64,000 nucleotides of DNA from Novosphingobium aquimarinum (GCF_009746585.1 NZ_WRPO01000017.1:1-64000), one strand, 5' to 3'; shown: positions 37,710 through 46,972, counted from the first letter of the stretch. Notes: generated from the sequence alone by a model not told the origin. Made by a program: numbers and translations.

Positions 37710-38870
37710 GTGGCCGAGCTAAGCATTGATCCCATCAGCAGCAAGGCCGATCGGGCCGCTTTCGTCGACGTCGCCTATCGACTCAATGCCGACGATCCCA
37801 ACTGGGTCGGCAATTTGCGAATGGAAGAGATTGCCAAGTTCACGCCCGGCAAGAACCCCTATTTCGATCATGCGCGCTGCCAGTTGTTCCTGGCCCGGCG
37901 GGGCCAGGAGATCGTCGGGCGCATCGCGGCGCATATCGACGAGCTGGCCCTCGGCCAGCCTCCCGAGCAAGGCATGGGCCCCGGCACGGGCATGTGGGGC
38001 GCGATCGAGGCCGTCGACGCGGATGTCGCGGCCGCGCTGATCGCCACGGCCGAGGATTGGCTGCGCGCGCACGACATGCACCGTGCGATGGCGCCGATGA
38101 ACCTCTCGGTCTGGGAAGAGCCCGGACTGCAGGTGGTGGGGTTCGATCATGCGCCGATGTACATGATGGCCCACCACAACGCGGCTTATCGGCCCTGGAT
38201 CGAAGGTGCCGGCTACGAGCGAGTGAAGACGCTCCACACTTACGAGATCGATGTGCGGATTCCCTACCCGCCGCTGATCCAGCGCATCATCGCCTCGGGC
38301 GAGAAGAATGCGAAGATTCGCGTGCGCGAAGTGGTGCTGAAGAATTTCGCCGCCGAGGCGGCGATCATCTGCGACATCCTCAACGATGCCTGGTCGGACA
38401 ACTGGGGCTTCGTGCCCTTCACCGACGACGAGATCGAACATATCGGCAAGGCGCTCAAGCCGATCGTCCATCCCGAGTTGATCCGCATCGCCGAATACGA
38501 AGGCGAGCCGGTCGCTTTCATGATGACTCTGCCCGACATGAACGGCGTTCTGAGCAAGGTCACGGGTCGCACCGGCAAGCCTTCGCCGCTGGGCTGGCTG
38601 CGGCTGCTCAAATGGCTGAAGCGTCCACGGCCCGCGGACATGCGGGTCCCGCTGATGGGGGTGAAGAAGCGCCTGCAATCTTCGCGCCTCGCCAGCCAGC
38701 TCGCCTTCATGATGATCGAATACATCCGCCGTTCGTCGATCGAGAAGTTCGCTGCCGAAAGGGCCGAAATCGGCTGGATCCTGGAGGACAACCAGGGGAT
38801 GGTGGCGATTGCCGAAGCGATCAACAGCAAGATCAACCGCGAATACGCGATCTACGCGAAGCCTCTCTAG
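37710..38870 (+). CDS. GNAT-like acyltransferase family protein (ceramide synthase candidate)
   Basis: 386 residues. I recognise a GNAT-like layout but no short diagnostic motif. Conserved-looking pieces are NPYFDHARCQLFLARRG, GRIAAHIDELALG, MNLSVWEEPGLQVVGFDHAP, NPDW-like WSDNWGFVPFTDDE and ASQLAFMMIEYIRRSS. The size and these blocks recall the family often labelled N-acetyltransferase or dATP pyrophosphohydrolase, to which I believe the Caulobacter bacterial ceramide synthase belongs. Sphingomonads make sphingolipids, so this is attractive but unverified. The start is a GTG at 37710. It diverges from a desaturase, which also suggests lipid metabolism. Confidence 0.7.
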   Translation: MAELSIDPISSKADRAAFVDVAYRLNADDPNWVGNLRMEEIAKFTPGKNPYFDHARCQLFLARRGQEIVGRIAAHIDELALGQPPEQGMGPGTGMWGAIEAVDADVAAALIATAEDWLRAHDMHRAMAPMNLSVWEEPGLQVVGFDHAPMYMMAHHNAAYRPWIEGAGYERVKTLHTYEIDVRIPYPPLIQRIIASGEKNAKIRVREVVLKNFAAEAAIICDILNDAWSDNWGFVPFTDDEIEHIGKALKPIVHPELIRIAEYEGEPVAFMMTLPDMNGVLSKVTGRTGKPSPLGWLRLLKWLKRPRPADMRVPLMGVKKRLQSSRLASQLAFMMIEYIRRSSIEKFAAERAEIGWILEDNQGMVAIAEAINSKINREYAIYAKPL

Positions 38871-38879
38871 GCCCGCCGG

Positions 38880-39440
38880 TCAGGCGTGGCCGGTCTCGCT
38901 TGCGAGGAGTGAGGGATCGATGCCCTCGGCGCGCCAGGTCGAGGCCCAGCGACCGTCGGCGGGCGTGCCGAACACGACCTCCTCGTGGCCGTTCGCGGCG
39001 AACCAGCCGTGAGCCTTGAGTTCGTTCTCGAGCTGGCCGGGTCCCCACCCGGCGTAGCCGAGCGCGATCAGCCACCGGCTGGGGCCGTCGCCCGCCGCGA
39101 TCGCCTTGAGGATCTCCATCGAGGCCGACAGCGTGCAGAAGGGCGAGAAGGCGATCGAATCGCTGCCGCTCCAGTCCGGCGAGTGCAGCACGAAACCGCG
39201 CCCCGGTTCGACCGGCCCGCCGTGATGAACCTCGACATCGGGCGCATTGCGTGGCGCGATCCCCACTTCCTTGAGCAGGCCGCGAAAGCGGATACCGTCG
39301 CGAATGTGGCCGATCCCGATCCCGAGTGCGCCGTTGTCGTCGTGTACGCACATCAGGTTCACCGAGCGATCGAACCGCGGATCGAACATTCCCGGCATGG
39401 CGAGCAGCAGCCTGCCGGTCAGAAACTTGCTATTGGACAT
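38880..39440 (-). CDS. yqgE: YqgE/AlgH family protein
   Basis: 186 residues, complete. FLTGRLLLAMPGMFDPRFDRSV is the family opening, then NGALGIGI, VHHGGPVEPGRGFVLHS and ALGYAGWGPGQLENELK. Function is poorly defined; AlgH affects alginate regulation in Pseudomonas. It is apparently monocistronic, convergent with the preceding gene and divergent from the 2Fe-2S protein. Confidence 0.94.
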   Translation of the reverse strand: MSNSKFLTGRLLLAMPGMFDPRFDRSVNLMCVHDDNGALGIGIGHIRDGIRFRGLLKEVGIAPRNAPDVEVHHGGPVEPGRGFVLHSPDWSGSDSIAFSPFCTLSASMEILKAIAAGDGPSRWLIALGYAGWGPGQLENELKAHGWFAANGHEEVVFGTPADGRWASTWRAEGIDPSLLASETGHA

Positions 39441-39609
39441 CGCCCCACTCTACGCCAATCCGCGCCGGGCGAAAACCACAGCCGGAAAAATCGGCCTGGC
39501 CGGCGGCTGGCGAGAACATCCGATTGCCCGCTCGAGCGCAGGAATCGGGCCATCGCCAAAGAAAGCTCGGCACTAGCTTGCGCGGCCATTGCCAATTAAG
39601 ACCGCGCGC

Positions 39610-40179
39610 GTGCCGAGCCTGACCGTCAACCAGAAGCCCGTGTCGATTGCCCTCGATCCCGCGACGCCCCTGCTGTGGGGCTTGCGCGATGCGATGAACC
39701 TCACCGGCACCAAGTATGGCTGCGGCGTGGGCGATTGCGGCGCGTGCATGGTGATGGTCGATTCCGAACCCTTGCGGTCGTGCCTGATTACCCTGGGCGA
39801 ATGCGAAGGGCGCGAGATCGTCACCATCGAAGGGCTTTCGCGTGATCGCTCGCACCCGGTGCAGCAGGCCTTGGTGGCCGAGCAGGCGATCCAGTGCGGC
39901 TTTTGTACGCCCGGCATCGTGATGGCCGCCGCCGCGCTGATCGAGCGCAACGCCGCGCCGTCCGAGGCCGAGATCAAGGCGGCAATTCCCAATTTGTGTC
40001 GCTGCGGCGTTTATCCCCGACTGGTTCGCGCGGTCCAGCGCGCCGGGCGAGTGGCGCGCCGCGAGGAAACGCTGAGCGCGGCGCCGGCTCCGGGCATCGA
40101 TCCGGCCGATGCCGCAAGCGCCCTGCCGGCGCTGCGCCCCGGCCCACCGCACCTTGAAAACGATGGAGAGCAACCATGA
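39610..40179 (+). CDS. 2Fe-2S subunit of a molybdenum hydroxylase, without its partner
   Basis: 189 residues. The plant-type ferredoxin cluster is GTKYGCGVGDCGACMV, and the C-terminal cluster is QCGFCTPGIV with LCRCGVYPR. This is the small-subunit layout of isoquinoline 1-oxidoreductase/aldehyde dehydrogenases. The start is a GTG at 39610 (PSLTVNQKPVSI); a TTG 21 bases earlier is possible. The normal next gene, a ~750-residue molybdopterin subunit, is absent: arsC overlaps the stop. The C-terminal 35 residues are Ala/Pro-rich and unlike the family. MocA and XdhC, which serve such enzymes, lie at 43.2-44.7 kb. Confidence 0.9.
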   Translation: MPSLTVNQKPVSIALDPATPLLWGLRDAMNLTGTKYGCGVGDCGACMVMVDSEPLRSCLITLGECEGREIVTIEGLSRDRSHPVQQALVAEQAIQCGFCTPGIVMAAAALIERNAAPSEAEIKAAIPNLCRCGVYPRLVRAVQRAGRVARREETLSAAPAPGIDPADAASALPALRPGPPHLENDGEQP

Positions 40180-40520
40180 AAGCGACAATCTGGCACAACC
40201 CGAAATGCGGCACTTCGCGCAAGACCCTGGCGATTCTCGAGGAAACGCCCGGGCTGGACGTCGAAGTGATCGAGTATCTCAAGACGCCGCCGACGGCGCA
40301 GAAGCTTGCCCAGCTTTATGCCGATGCCGGCCTGACCCCGCAGCAAGGCTTGCGGCTCAAGGGGACCGATGCGGCGGAACGCGGACTGCCGGATGCCGAC
40401 GACGCGACCGTGCTGGCCGCGATGGCCGCAGAGCCGATCCTGATCGAGCGGCCGCTGGTCGAGACCGAAAAAGGCGCACGGCTCTGCCGTCCGCAAGACA
40501 AGGTCCATGAAATTCTGTGA
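40176..40520 (+). CDS. arsC: Arsenate reductase (glutaredoxin type) family
   Basis: 114 residues, thioredoxin fold. The active-site Cys is in HNPKCGTSRKTL (residue 11) and the arsenate-binding Arg is in IERPLVETEKGARLCRP. The length is normal. The ATG overlaps the preceding stop (ATGA), so it is co-translated with the 2Fe-2S protein. Family members reduce arsenate with glutathione, but lone copies far from ars genes (as here) may have other thiol roles, as in YfgD. Confidence 0.9.
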   Translation: MKATIWHNPKCGTSRKTLAILEETPGLDVEVIEYLKTPPTAQKLAQLYADAGLTPQQGLRLKGTDAAERGLPDADDATVLAAMAAEPILIERPLVETEKGARLCRPQDKVHEIL

Positions 40521-40645
40521 GTTCTCAGCGGTGAATACCACATCGGGACGAGAGCGAACTGGCCGACAGCTTGCAAAGATTGCCCCGATCTGCCACCGCA
40601 CAGACCCCTAACCGACGAATAAGCGACACGAGAGCCTCCGCCAGC

Positions 40646-41281
40646 ATGTCCAGCAACGAGCTTGCCCGTGAGGCACTGCCGACGAAGATCAAGAAGAAGG
40701 TGAAGCGGGCACTCGGCCCCTGGGGCGTATTCCTGGAAGGGTTCGTCCGCCACCCGGTCATGGTCGGTTCGATCATTCCCTCGTCGCGTTTCACCATCCA
40801 GCGCATGCTCGGACCAGTGAAATGGGACGAATGCCGGCTTTTCGTCGAATACGGGCCCGGGATCGGAACCTTCTGCCAGCCCGTGCTCGATCGCTTGGGC
40901 CGGGATGGCCGCCTGATCGTGATCGACACCAATCCGCTCTATATCGACTACTTGCGCAATTCGATCACCGACAGCCGCTTCACCGCGGTGCTCGGCTCGG
41001 CAGCTGACGTCGAAGAGATCGTGCGTGCGCACGGGCACGATCATGCCGACTACGTCCTTTCGGGCCTGCCGTTCTCGACGCTTCCGGCCGGCGTCGGCCC
41101 GGCGATCGCCGAGGCGACGCATCGCGTAATTCGCCCTGGCGGCGCGTTCCTCGTCTACCAGTTCTCGACTCGCGCACGGGCGTTCATGGCGCGCCATTTC
41201 CGCCGGATCGACAGCGACTTCGTGTTCCTCAACGTGCTGCCGGCCTTCCTCTTCTGGGGCTGGAAGTCCGACACCGACTAG
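40646..41281 (+). CDS. pmtA-like: Class I SAM methyltransferase, PmtA-like
   Basis: 211 residues. The SAM loop is FVEYGPGIGTFCQPVLDRL, followed by LIVIDTNPLYIDYLR and VLSGLPFSTLP, the order seen in Rhizobium/Rhodobacter phospholipid N-methyltransferases. The N-terminus GPWGVFLEGFVRHPVMVGSI with basic residues suits a membrane-surface enzyme. It would methylate phosphatidylethanolamine toward phosphatidylcholine; other amine substrates are possible. The ATG at 40646 is the family-like start. Confidence 0.85.
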   Translation: MSSNELAREALPTKIKKKVKRALGPWGVFLEGFVRHPVMVGSIIPSSRFTIQRMLGPVKWDECRLFVEYGPGIGTFCQPVLDRLGRDGRLIVIDTNPLYIDYLRNSITDSRFTAVLGSAADVEEIVRAHGHDHADYVLSGLPFSTLPAGVGPAIAEATHRVIRPGGAFLVYQFSTRARAFMARHFRRIDSDFVFLNVLPAFLFWGWKSDTD

Positions 41282-41287
41282 GCGGCG

Positions 41288-42079
41288 TCAGGCGCTCTCT
41301 GCGGAGAGTTGCCGATGGACCGCGACGACGATCGCGACGAAGTAGAGCGCCAGCAAGGCGTTGACCGTGGACGAGACGATGGCGGTCACCACGCGTGCCG
41401 TCTCGGCCGAACCGAGCAGGTTGACGGGTATGCCGACGATCAGCCCCAGCACGATCGCGATCACCATGAACGCGATGAACACCAGCAGATAGAAAACGAA
41501 GAGGCGCAGGCCATGGCCCCGCGTGACCGCGAAGGCCCGGCGCAGCGCTTCGATCGGGTTCCGCAGCCGGTCGGCGACGATCACGGGGGCCGTAACCGAA
41601 GAGCGGACAACCACGACTGCGACGAGCGCAAACACCACCGCAAGCCCGAGGCTGGCGAGTGCCGGCACGCTGGCAAGCGAGAAGATCGCGAGGATCAGTC
41701 CGCCCACGATCCCGACGAACAGGCCCAGGATGAGCTGGGCGAGCAAATACGTCACGATCGAGCGCGCACCGGTCTTCATCGCTTCGCCCACTGTCGGTCG
41801 CGAACGGTCGGTCAACAGCTCGACGAGGGACAGCGTGCCGAGTGCCTGCAGCACCAGGATCGGGATCAGGACGGGAATCAGCGAGAGATAGTAGTTGCTC
41901 GCCAGTTCCATGATCGCCTGCTCACTCATCCCGGCATTGGGTTCCGGCTGGGGGAAGAACAATTGAAGCACCAGCGAGGGCAGCAGGAAACATACGCCCG
42001 CGATGGCCAGCAGCACATCGCGATTGCTTTTCACCGCAGCAGACGCCTGCTTCCAGGCGAGCATGCTGTCGAATTTCAT
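41288..42079 (-). CDS. Polytopic membrane protein of unknown function
   Basis: 263 residues with about six hydrophobic segments: [71 protein letters not shown], a segment near [20 protein letters not shown], and a last one near [15 protein letters not shown] charged loop has [17 protein letters not shown], a pattern seen in GlpQ-associated membrane domain (DUF7847-like) proteins. No enzyme motif. It ends 7 bases from the PmtA-like gene on the other strand. Confidence 0.75.
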   Translation of the reverse strand: MKFDSMLAWKQASAAVKSNRDVLLAIAGVCFLLPSLVLQLFFPQPEPNAGMSEQAIMELASNYYLSLIPVLIPILVLQALGTLSLVELLTDRSRPTVGEAMKTGARSIVTYLLAQLILGLFVGIVGGLILAIFSLASVPALASLGLAVVFALVAVVVVRSSVTAPVIVADRLRNPIEALRRAFAVTRGHGLRLFVFYLLVFIAFMVIAIVLGLIVGIPVNLLGSAETARVVTAIVSSTVNALLALYFVAIVVAVHRQLSAESA

Positions 42080-42141
42080 GGGGGCACTCCGTCACATCTG
42101 GCCCCTTGATAACCGCAGCGAATGCCGCCACGCAACGCGCC

Positions 42142-42813
42142 ATGCAGTTTCCTGCCGATATAGAGCTGAAAGTCGCGAGCGAGCCCGTGCCGTATCGCGA
42201 TGCGCTGGACGAAATGACTACACGCAATGCCGCGATCGCGGCGGGCGAAGCGCGCGAACTGATCTGGCTGCTCGAGCATCCGCCCGTCTACACCGCCGGA
42301 ACCAGCGCAGCGATCTCCGAACTGCTCGACCCGCGCTTCGAGGTCGTCGAGGCCGGGCGCGGCGGGCGCTATACCTACCACGGGCCCGGCCAGCGCATCG
42401 GCTATGTCCTGCTCGACTTGCGCAAGCGGGCGCGCGATGCGCGCGGCTTCGTCCATGCGCTGGAAGGCTGGGTGATCGAGACGCTGCGCGGCTTTGGCGT
42501 CGACAGCTTCCGGGCCGAGGGCCGCATCGGCATCTGGACGCAGGATGTCGACGGACGCGAAGCCAAGATCGGCGCGATCGGCGTGCGCATCCGCAAGTGG
42601 GTGACGATGCACGGTTTTTCCGTGAATATCGCGCCCGATCTCTCGCATTTTACCGGCATCGTGCCTTGCGGGATCGAGGAGTTCGGCGTTACCAGCCTGC
42701 AGCGGCTGGGCCTCTCGGTGGATATGACGCAATGGGACGAGGCTCTGATCGGCAATGCCCCGGCATTTCTCGCCGCGCTCGAGCAGCCCTGTCGGACGGA
42801 GGTAGCGAAGTGA
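42142..42813 (+). CDS. lipB: Lipoyl(octanoyl) transferase
   Basis: 223 residues. It moves octanoate from ACP to lipoyl domains. [22 protein letters not shown], the catalytic Lys in [22 protein letters not shown] and the catalytic Cys in [14 protein letters not shown] are all present. The ATG at 42142 is preferred; an in-frame TTG 36 bases earlier gives a less likely leader. A small lipoprotein gene overlaps its stop. Confidence 0.95.
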   Translation: MQFPADIELKVASEPVPYRDALDEMTTRNAAIAAGEARELIWLLEHPPVYTAGTSAAISELLDPRFEVVEAGRGGRYTYHGPGQRIGYVLLDLRKRARDARGFVHALEGWVIETLRGFGVDSFRAEGRIGIWTQDVDGREAKIGAIGVRIRKWVTMHGFSVNIAPDLSHFTGIVPCGIEEFGVTSLQRLGLSVDMTQWDEALIGNAPAFLAALEQPCRTEVAK

Positions 42814-43130
42814 CAACCAGGACGATCGTGACGGCCATCGGCCTGGGAACGGCGCTGTTGCTGTCGGCCTGCGACGGATCCAAGAAAGCCGACGATGGCG
42901 CCGCCGATGCCGGTGGCCGCATACTCGACCGCTCCGTCACCGACGACATGCTCCCTTACGACACCGTCCGCTCTCGGCCTCCGTCCGCGATGATGACGGA
43001 CGAACCGGAAAGTGGCGGCGCGTCGGGCAACGGTGCGAGAGCCACTGGTTCGGCAGCCACCGATGAGGCGGACGATGCGACGCCGGCCGACGACTCTGCC
43101 GGGGACGAAGCGGCCGCCAACGACGAATGA
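42810..43130 (+). CDS. Small acidic lipoprotein of unknown function
   Basis: 106 residues from a GTG that overlaps the lipB stop (GTGA), with GGAGG at a good distance. The signal is [17 protein letters not shown] with Cys as the lipidation site. The mature part has one short ordered stretch ([20 protein letters not shown]) and then a disordered Asp/Ala/Thr/Gly tail. No family recognised. The [10 protein letters not shown] segment looks like the only constrained part and may bind a partner. Coupling to lipB is positional and may not reflect function. Confidence 0.8.
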   Translation: MTTRTIVTAIGLGTALLLSACDGSKKADDGAADAGGRILDRSVTDDMLPYDTVRSRPPSAMMTDEPESGGASGNGARATGSAATDEADDATPADDSAGDEAAANDE

Positions 43131-43162
43131 TCGACGGGGCCAGCTGAGCGACGCGAAGCGCC

Positions 43163-43732
43163 TCAGGGCCGCGCGGGCGGATCTTCGACGAGATCGCCGG
43201 GCCGGTCGATATCGAAGCGGATGCACGGATCCGCGCAGTCCTCGGTCACCACGTCGTCACGCCCGCGCAGCAGGCGGCCCGCCCCTTCATCGCCCGCGAG
43301 CCTCATGACATCGGCGAAGGCGCGCTGGGATAGGAGTACCGGGTGACCGGGCTTGCCGTCATGGCGCGGGACGGCGGCATAGGCTTGGCCGATCCGCTCC
43401 GCGAGCCGGGCCGCAAGATCGTGCGGAACCAGGGGGACGTCGCCGAGAAACACGAATGCGCCATCGCATTCGCGGACGGCGGCAATGCCGGTGCGCAGCG
43501 ACGTCGAAAGCGAGGTGCTGGCAAGGCGTAGCACCTCGATCTCGGGCGCATCCGGCCAGACGCCGATGTCCAGCGCGGGATGGGCAACGATGACGATGCG
43601 GCCGACCGGCGCGGTGCGCGCGGCGCGGATCGCGTGATGCACCAGCGGCTCGCCGCGAAAGGGCGCCGAAAGCTTGTCGCTGCCGAAGCGCGTCGCCGAA
43701 CCGGCGGCGAGCACCAGCGCCGCCAGTGTCAC
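43163..43732 (-). CDS. mocA: Molybdenum cofactor cytidylyltransferase-like NTP transferase
   Basis: 189 residues. AALVLAAGSATRFGSDKLSAPF is the nucleotide-binding loop, FLGDVPLVPHDLAARL the metal site and GKPGHPVLLSQRAF the MocA-type signature; FDIDRPGDL ends the protein. It adds CMP to molybdopterin for xanthine-oxidase-family enzymes. The GTG at 43730-43732 overlaps the xdhC stop (GTGA), so the two are coupled. Confidence 0.9.
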   Translation of the reverse strand: MTLAALVLAAGSATRFGSDKLSAPFRGEPLVHHAIRAARTAPVGRIVIVAHPALDIGVWPDAPEIEVLRLASTSLSTSLRTGIAAVRECDGAFVFLGDVPLVPHDLAARLAERIGQAYAAVPRHDGKPGHPVLLSQRAFADVMRLAGDEGAGRLLRGRDDVVTEDCADPCIRFDIDRPGDLVEDPPARP

Positions 43733-44718
43733 GCGCGTTCGTGCGCGGGATTCAGCGCCTGCATGACTTCGGCGAGGATGCCGGTCGCGACTTCCCACGG
43801 CGCCTTGCCCAGTCCGGTGATCCCAGGCGAGAGACTGAGGCGCTCAAGTTCCTCCGCCGTCGCTCCGGCCGCTTCGAGCGCGGCAAGCCGCTCCGGTGCG
43901 CGCGAGCGGGCGCCGATCATGCCGACATATCCGGCCTTGCCGCGCAGCGCGGCCAGAATGCCGCCCAGATCGTGATGATCCTCATGCGTCGCGCCGATGT
44001 AGGCCGTCCAGCGATCGATCCCGAGTTCGGCAACCGCATCCGCAGGCTCCGCGCGCAGATACTGGGAGACCGCGAAGGGCGGCGCGTTTTCCGGGCCGGA
44101 AGGGCGCACGAGGATCGTCTCGAATTGCGCGGCTTCGCCCAGTTTCGCCAGGGCCAGCGCACCCGGATCGCCCCCGGTGACGATCAACCGGCGCGGCGGA
44201 TCGTAGCGTCGCGCGATCCGGAACGGCTCTGCCTCGAACGCGAGCAGAGGCCCTTTTGCCTGCGAGACGGTCTGCGCGACGCCGTCGCTCGTCCAGATGC
44301 AGGTCTGCCGTTGGCGCGCGCGTTCGAGCAGGCCGCGCGCCGCTTCGCTTCCCGGCGCGATGCGCTCGACCAGCAAGTGCAACGCACCGCCGCAGCGCAA
44401 GCGAATGTCGATCCAGGGGCTGCCCATGCCGTAATGCAGCCGCTGCGGCTCACCGGTGCGCAGCACCTCGCGGGCATGGCTGGCGACGTCGCCCTCGATG
44501 CAGTCGCCGGAAAAATAGCCGGTGGCGCAAGTCCCGTCGAACAGCATCTGCGCGCCGGGCCCGCGCGGCGCGCTGCCTTCGACGCGATAGAGCGTCGCGA
44601 GCGCGACCGCGCGGCCCTCGCCCAGCGCCTCGGCCAGAGCAGGCCGCACGTCCTCGATCCAGCCGAACGTCGGCCAGTCCGCATCCGCCAGTCCGAGATC
44701 CTGCGTTTCGACGTCCAT
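43729..44718 (-). CDS. xdhC: XdhC/CoxI family maturation protein
   Basis: 329 residues. It binds sulfurated Mo cofactor and delivers it to xanthine dehydrogenase-type enzymes. VALATLYRVEGSAPRGPGAQML is the N-terminal XdhC/CoxI signature; the C-terminal Rossmann-like half has IVTGGDPGALALAKLGEAA, a domain of the XdhC_C type, YIGATHEDHHDLGGILAALRG, and GMIGARSRAPER. The ATG at 44716-44718 is chosen over an upstream GTG-type extension. It pairs with mocA. The client enzyme is not here, except the lone 2Fe-2S subunit at 39.6 kb. Confidence 0.92.
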   Translation of the reverse strand: MDVETQDLGLADADWPTFGWIEDVRPALAEALGEGRAVALATLYRVEGSAPRGPGAQMLFDGTCATGYFSGDCIEGDVASHAREVLRTGEPQRLHYGMGSPWIDIRLRCGGALHLLVERIAPGSEAARGLLERARQRQTCIWTSDGVAQTVSQAKGPLLAFEAEPFRIARRYDPPRRLIVTGGDPGALALAKLGEAAQFETILVRPSGPENAPPFAVSQYLRAEPADAVAELGIDRWTAYIGATHEDHHDLGGILAALRGKAGYVGMIGARSRAPERLAALEAAGATAEELERLSLSPGITGLGKAPWEVATGILAEVMQALNPAHERA

Positions 44719-45051
44719 GCGCTGTCCTGTGTGGGGCGTGCGGCGCACCATGCGCCCTCACGCGCGAGATAGGGGCGGCAAAGGAGCTGCGCTAGCCTTC
44801 GGGTGGTGAGCGTTAGGGTTGTGGAGTGGGCTCGAAGGGCAGGCGCGCGTCGCTCTTCGTGCCGCCGAGGATACCCGTGCGACCTCCCCATCCCCCGTCA
44901 TGCTGAACTCGTTTCAGCATCCATCGGGCCTTCCCGCTCAGGTCCGGATGCGGGGCGACATGGATGCTGAAACAAGTTCAGCATGACGAAGGAGAGAAAG
45001 AAGGCCAGCTCACCAGAGTGATTCAACCTGGCACGCCTCGAACCGGCGACT
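44719..45051. other. Intergenic region carrying a dispersed inverted repeat
   Basis: 333 bases between xdhC and the L,D-transpeptidase. The main content is the inverted repeat at 44896-44988, listed separately. The rest shows no gene and no clear promoter. Confidence 0.6.
44896..44988. repeat. Dispersed inverted repeat, copy 1
   Basis: Two 29-base arms (44896-44924 and 44960-44988) are reverse complements with one difference. Each contains GTCATGCTGAAC and GTTTCAGCATCCAT, so each arm is itself an imperfect dyad. The 35-base centre is unrelated. A second copy occurs at 55843-55934 with the same arms but a different centre, and this identifies it as a family of mobile or mobilised REP-like elements. 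I recall such sequences as common in sphingomonad intergenic DNA. Confidence 0.88.
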
Positions 45052-45675
45052 TCAACCTTCGCCGATGCGATCCGCGAACAGCAGGCGGCCACCGGAAAGG
45101 TGCCACAAGGCCTCGTTGAAATCGGGCTGGCTCATCGCGAAGCAGCCTTCGCTGCGGCCGATCTTGCCCCATTTCTCGATCATGGCATCATCGACGTACC
45201 ACGCCGGGTGCATGACGATCAGCCGGTCGAGCGCCGTCGAATTGTCGGCATCGAGGCCGACCAGACGGATCGAAGTGCCGTACTTGCCGGTGTACCACTC
45301 GCACGTGAGATACGCGCCGCGCGAGGTCGCCTCGGACCCCGGTTCCTTGGAGAAGCTTTGCAGCCAGCCGCTGTGTTCGGGATCGGAGCCGCGACCATGG
45401 GCGGTCAGGAACGACCGGATGGTGCCCTTCTCGAGATCGGCGAAGTGCAGGCGCGGTTTCCAAGAGGGCAGGCCGTAATCGGCAATGCCGACCAGATCGT
45501 TGCGCCACAGACGGCTCGCGACTCGCTCCTGCTGGGCCTTGGCGACATCGAGGACGCGCCGCTCGTACGGAGAAAGGGGCGAAGCCACGGCGAATGCGCG
45601 AGACGGCAAGGCTGCGGTAAGGCCCGCAGCCATTGCTCCGCCCAGAATCTCGCGTCGGTTCAAACCTTTCGACAT
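45052..45675 (-). CDS. Murein L,D-transpeptidase catalytic domain protein
   Basis: 207 residues. The N-terminus NRREILGGAMAAGLTAALPSRAFA has twin arginines and a Tat-like core. The catalytic block GRSEGCFAMSQPDFNE contains the nucleophile Cys with a preceding Ser-Glu-Gly, as in PF13645-type (YkuD-related) enzymes; IVMHPAWYVD supplies the His. It would cross-link or modify peptidoglycan in the periplasm. The ATG at 45673-45675 is used; in-frame codons upstream run into the neighbouring phaZ region and are not credible. It is probably monocistronic. Confidence 0.88.
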   Translation of the reverse strand: MSKGLNRREILGGAMAAGLTAALPSRAFAVASPLSPYERRVLDVAKAQQERVASRLWRNDLVGIADYGLPSWKPRLHFADLEKGTIRSFLTAHGRGSDPEHSGWLQSFSKEPGSEATSRGAYLTCEWYTGKYGTSIRLVGLDADNSTALDRLIVMHPAWYVDDAMIEKWGKIGRSEGCFAMSQPDFNEALWHLSGGRLLFADRIGEG

Positions 45676-45727
45676 CGCGTCCAAGATAGCAACTCGCCGG
45701 GCGGTTCGCCAGTACCGCCGTCGCGCC

Positions 45728-46972
45728 TCAGGCGACCACCTTGAGCGCGGGCCGGCTGTTCTGCGCGATCCATTCCTCGACCACCGGCGCGATTCGATTA
45801 CGCCACTTGCTGCCGTTGAAGATGCCGTAGTGCCCCACGTCCTTTGCGAGGTAATAGCGCTTCTTCGCCTCGGACAGATTCTTTGCCAGGTGCAGCGAGG
45901 CGCGCGTCTGGCCGATTCCCGAAATATCGTCGTTCTCGCCCTCGATCGCGAGCAGCGCGGTGTCGCGGATCGCACCGAGATCAATCCGCTGACCGCGGTG
46001 GACGAACTGGTTCTTGGGGAGCGAATGCTTCTGGAAGACGTGCTCGATCGTCTGCAGATAGAATTCGGCCGTCATGTCGCAGACCGAACGGTACTCGTCA
46101 TAGAATCCCTTGGTCGCGTCCGCGCTTTCGCCATCACCTTCGACGAGATGCTTGAACATCGCGTAGTGGCTCATGATGTGGTTGCCGAGATTCATCGAGA
46201 AGAACCCGGCGAGCTGCAGGAAGCCGGGATAGACCTTCCGGCCCGCGCCCGGATAGGACAGCGGGACCGTGGCGATCACCGAATGTTCGAACCATTCGAG
46301 CGGACGCTGCATGGCCAGATCGTTGACGCTGGTCGGCGCCTCGCGCGTGTCGATCGGGCCGCCCATCATCGTCAGCGTCGCGGGCCGGCACGGGTGCTGG
46401 TTGGCGCCCATCACCGCTGCCGCGGCGTAGGACGGCACCGAAGGCTGGCAAACCGCGAGCATGTGGGTGCCGGGGCCGATGAATTCGAGATAGCTGATGA
46501 TATAGTCGATGTAGTCGTCGAGATCGAACCGGCCGGCGTGAGTCGGGACCAGCTTCGCATCGGCCCAGTCGGTGATGTAGACGACGTTCGTTTCGAGCAT
46601 CCGGGCGACGGTGCCGCGCAGCAGCGTGGCATAGTGTCCGCTCATCGGCGCGACGATCAGCAGGCTCGGCGCGTCGTCGGGCAGGCCGTCATGCGTAAAG
46701 CGCAGAAGATTGCCGAACGGCTTGTGCAGCACGATCGCTTCGGTGACGCCGTGCGTCTTGCCGCCGACGGTCACACTCTCGATGTTGAAGGCCGGCTTGC
46801 CGCGCGGCGTGGCCATGTGGGCGAACACGTCGAGCGCGGAACCGAGGACCGGGGCCAGACCGAAATAGCCGAAGGGAAGCATAGGGTTGGAAAGCAGCTG
46901 GGCGCTGACCGAGGCCATGGCGGCCGCGCTGCTCAACATGGTGCGTTGCAACTCGTAAGCGTTGTAGAGCAT
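45728..46972 (-). CDS. phaZ: Intracellular polyhydroxyalkanoate depolymerase
   Basis: 414 residues, alpha/beta hydrolase fold. LYNAYELQRTMLSSAAAMA is the standard opening of short-chain intracellular PhaZ; the nucleophile is the Cys of LAVCQPSVPSYAA; the Asp/His are in the ENDDISGIGQT and KDVGHYGIFNGSKW regions. It breaks down PHB granules made by PhaC. AGGAGGTAAC lies eight bases before the ATG. The upstream region contains a weak ATTGTGCAAT dyad at 47043-47052 that may relate to the phasin boxes. Confidence 0.95.
   Translation of the reverse strand: MLYNAYELQRTMLSSAAAMASVSAQLLSNPMLPFGYFGLAPVLGSALDVFAHMATPRGKPAFNIESVTVGGKTHGVTEAIVLHKPFGNLLRFTHDGLPDDAPSLLIVAPMSGHYATLLRGTVARMLETNVVYITDWADAKLVPTHAGRFDLDDYIDYIISYLEFIGPGTHMLAVCQPSVPSYAAAAVMGANQHPCRPATLTMMGGPIDTREAPTSVNDLAMQRPLEWFEHSVIATVPLSYPGAGRKVYPGFLQLAGFFSMNLGNHIMSHYAMFKHLVEGDGESADATKGFYDEYRSVCDMTAEFYLQTIEHVFQKHSLPKNQFVHRGQRIDLGAIRDTALLAIEGENDDISGIGQTRASLHLAKNLSEAKKRYYLAKDVGHYGIFNGSKWRNRIAPVVEEWIAQNSRPALKVVA

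Noticed and set aside
45676..45984. Upstream extension of the L,D-transpeptidase frame
   Set aside because: It runs into phaZ, which is coded in another frame on the same strand; the Tat-like signal begins at the ATG at 45673-45675.
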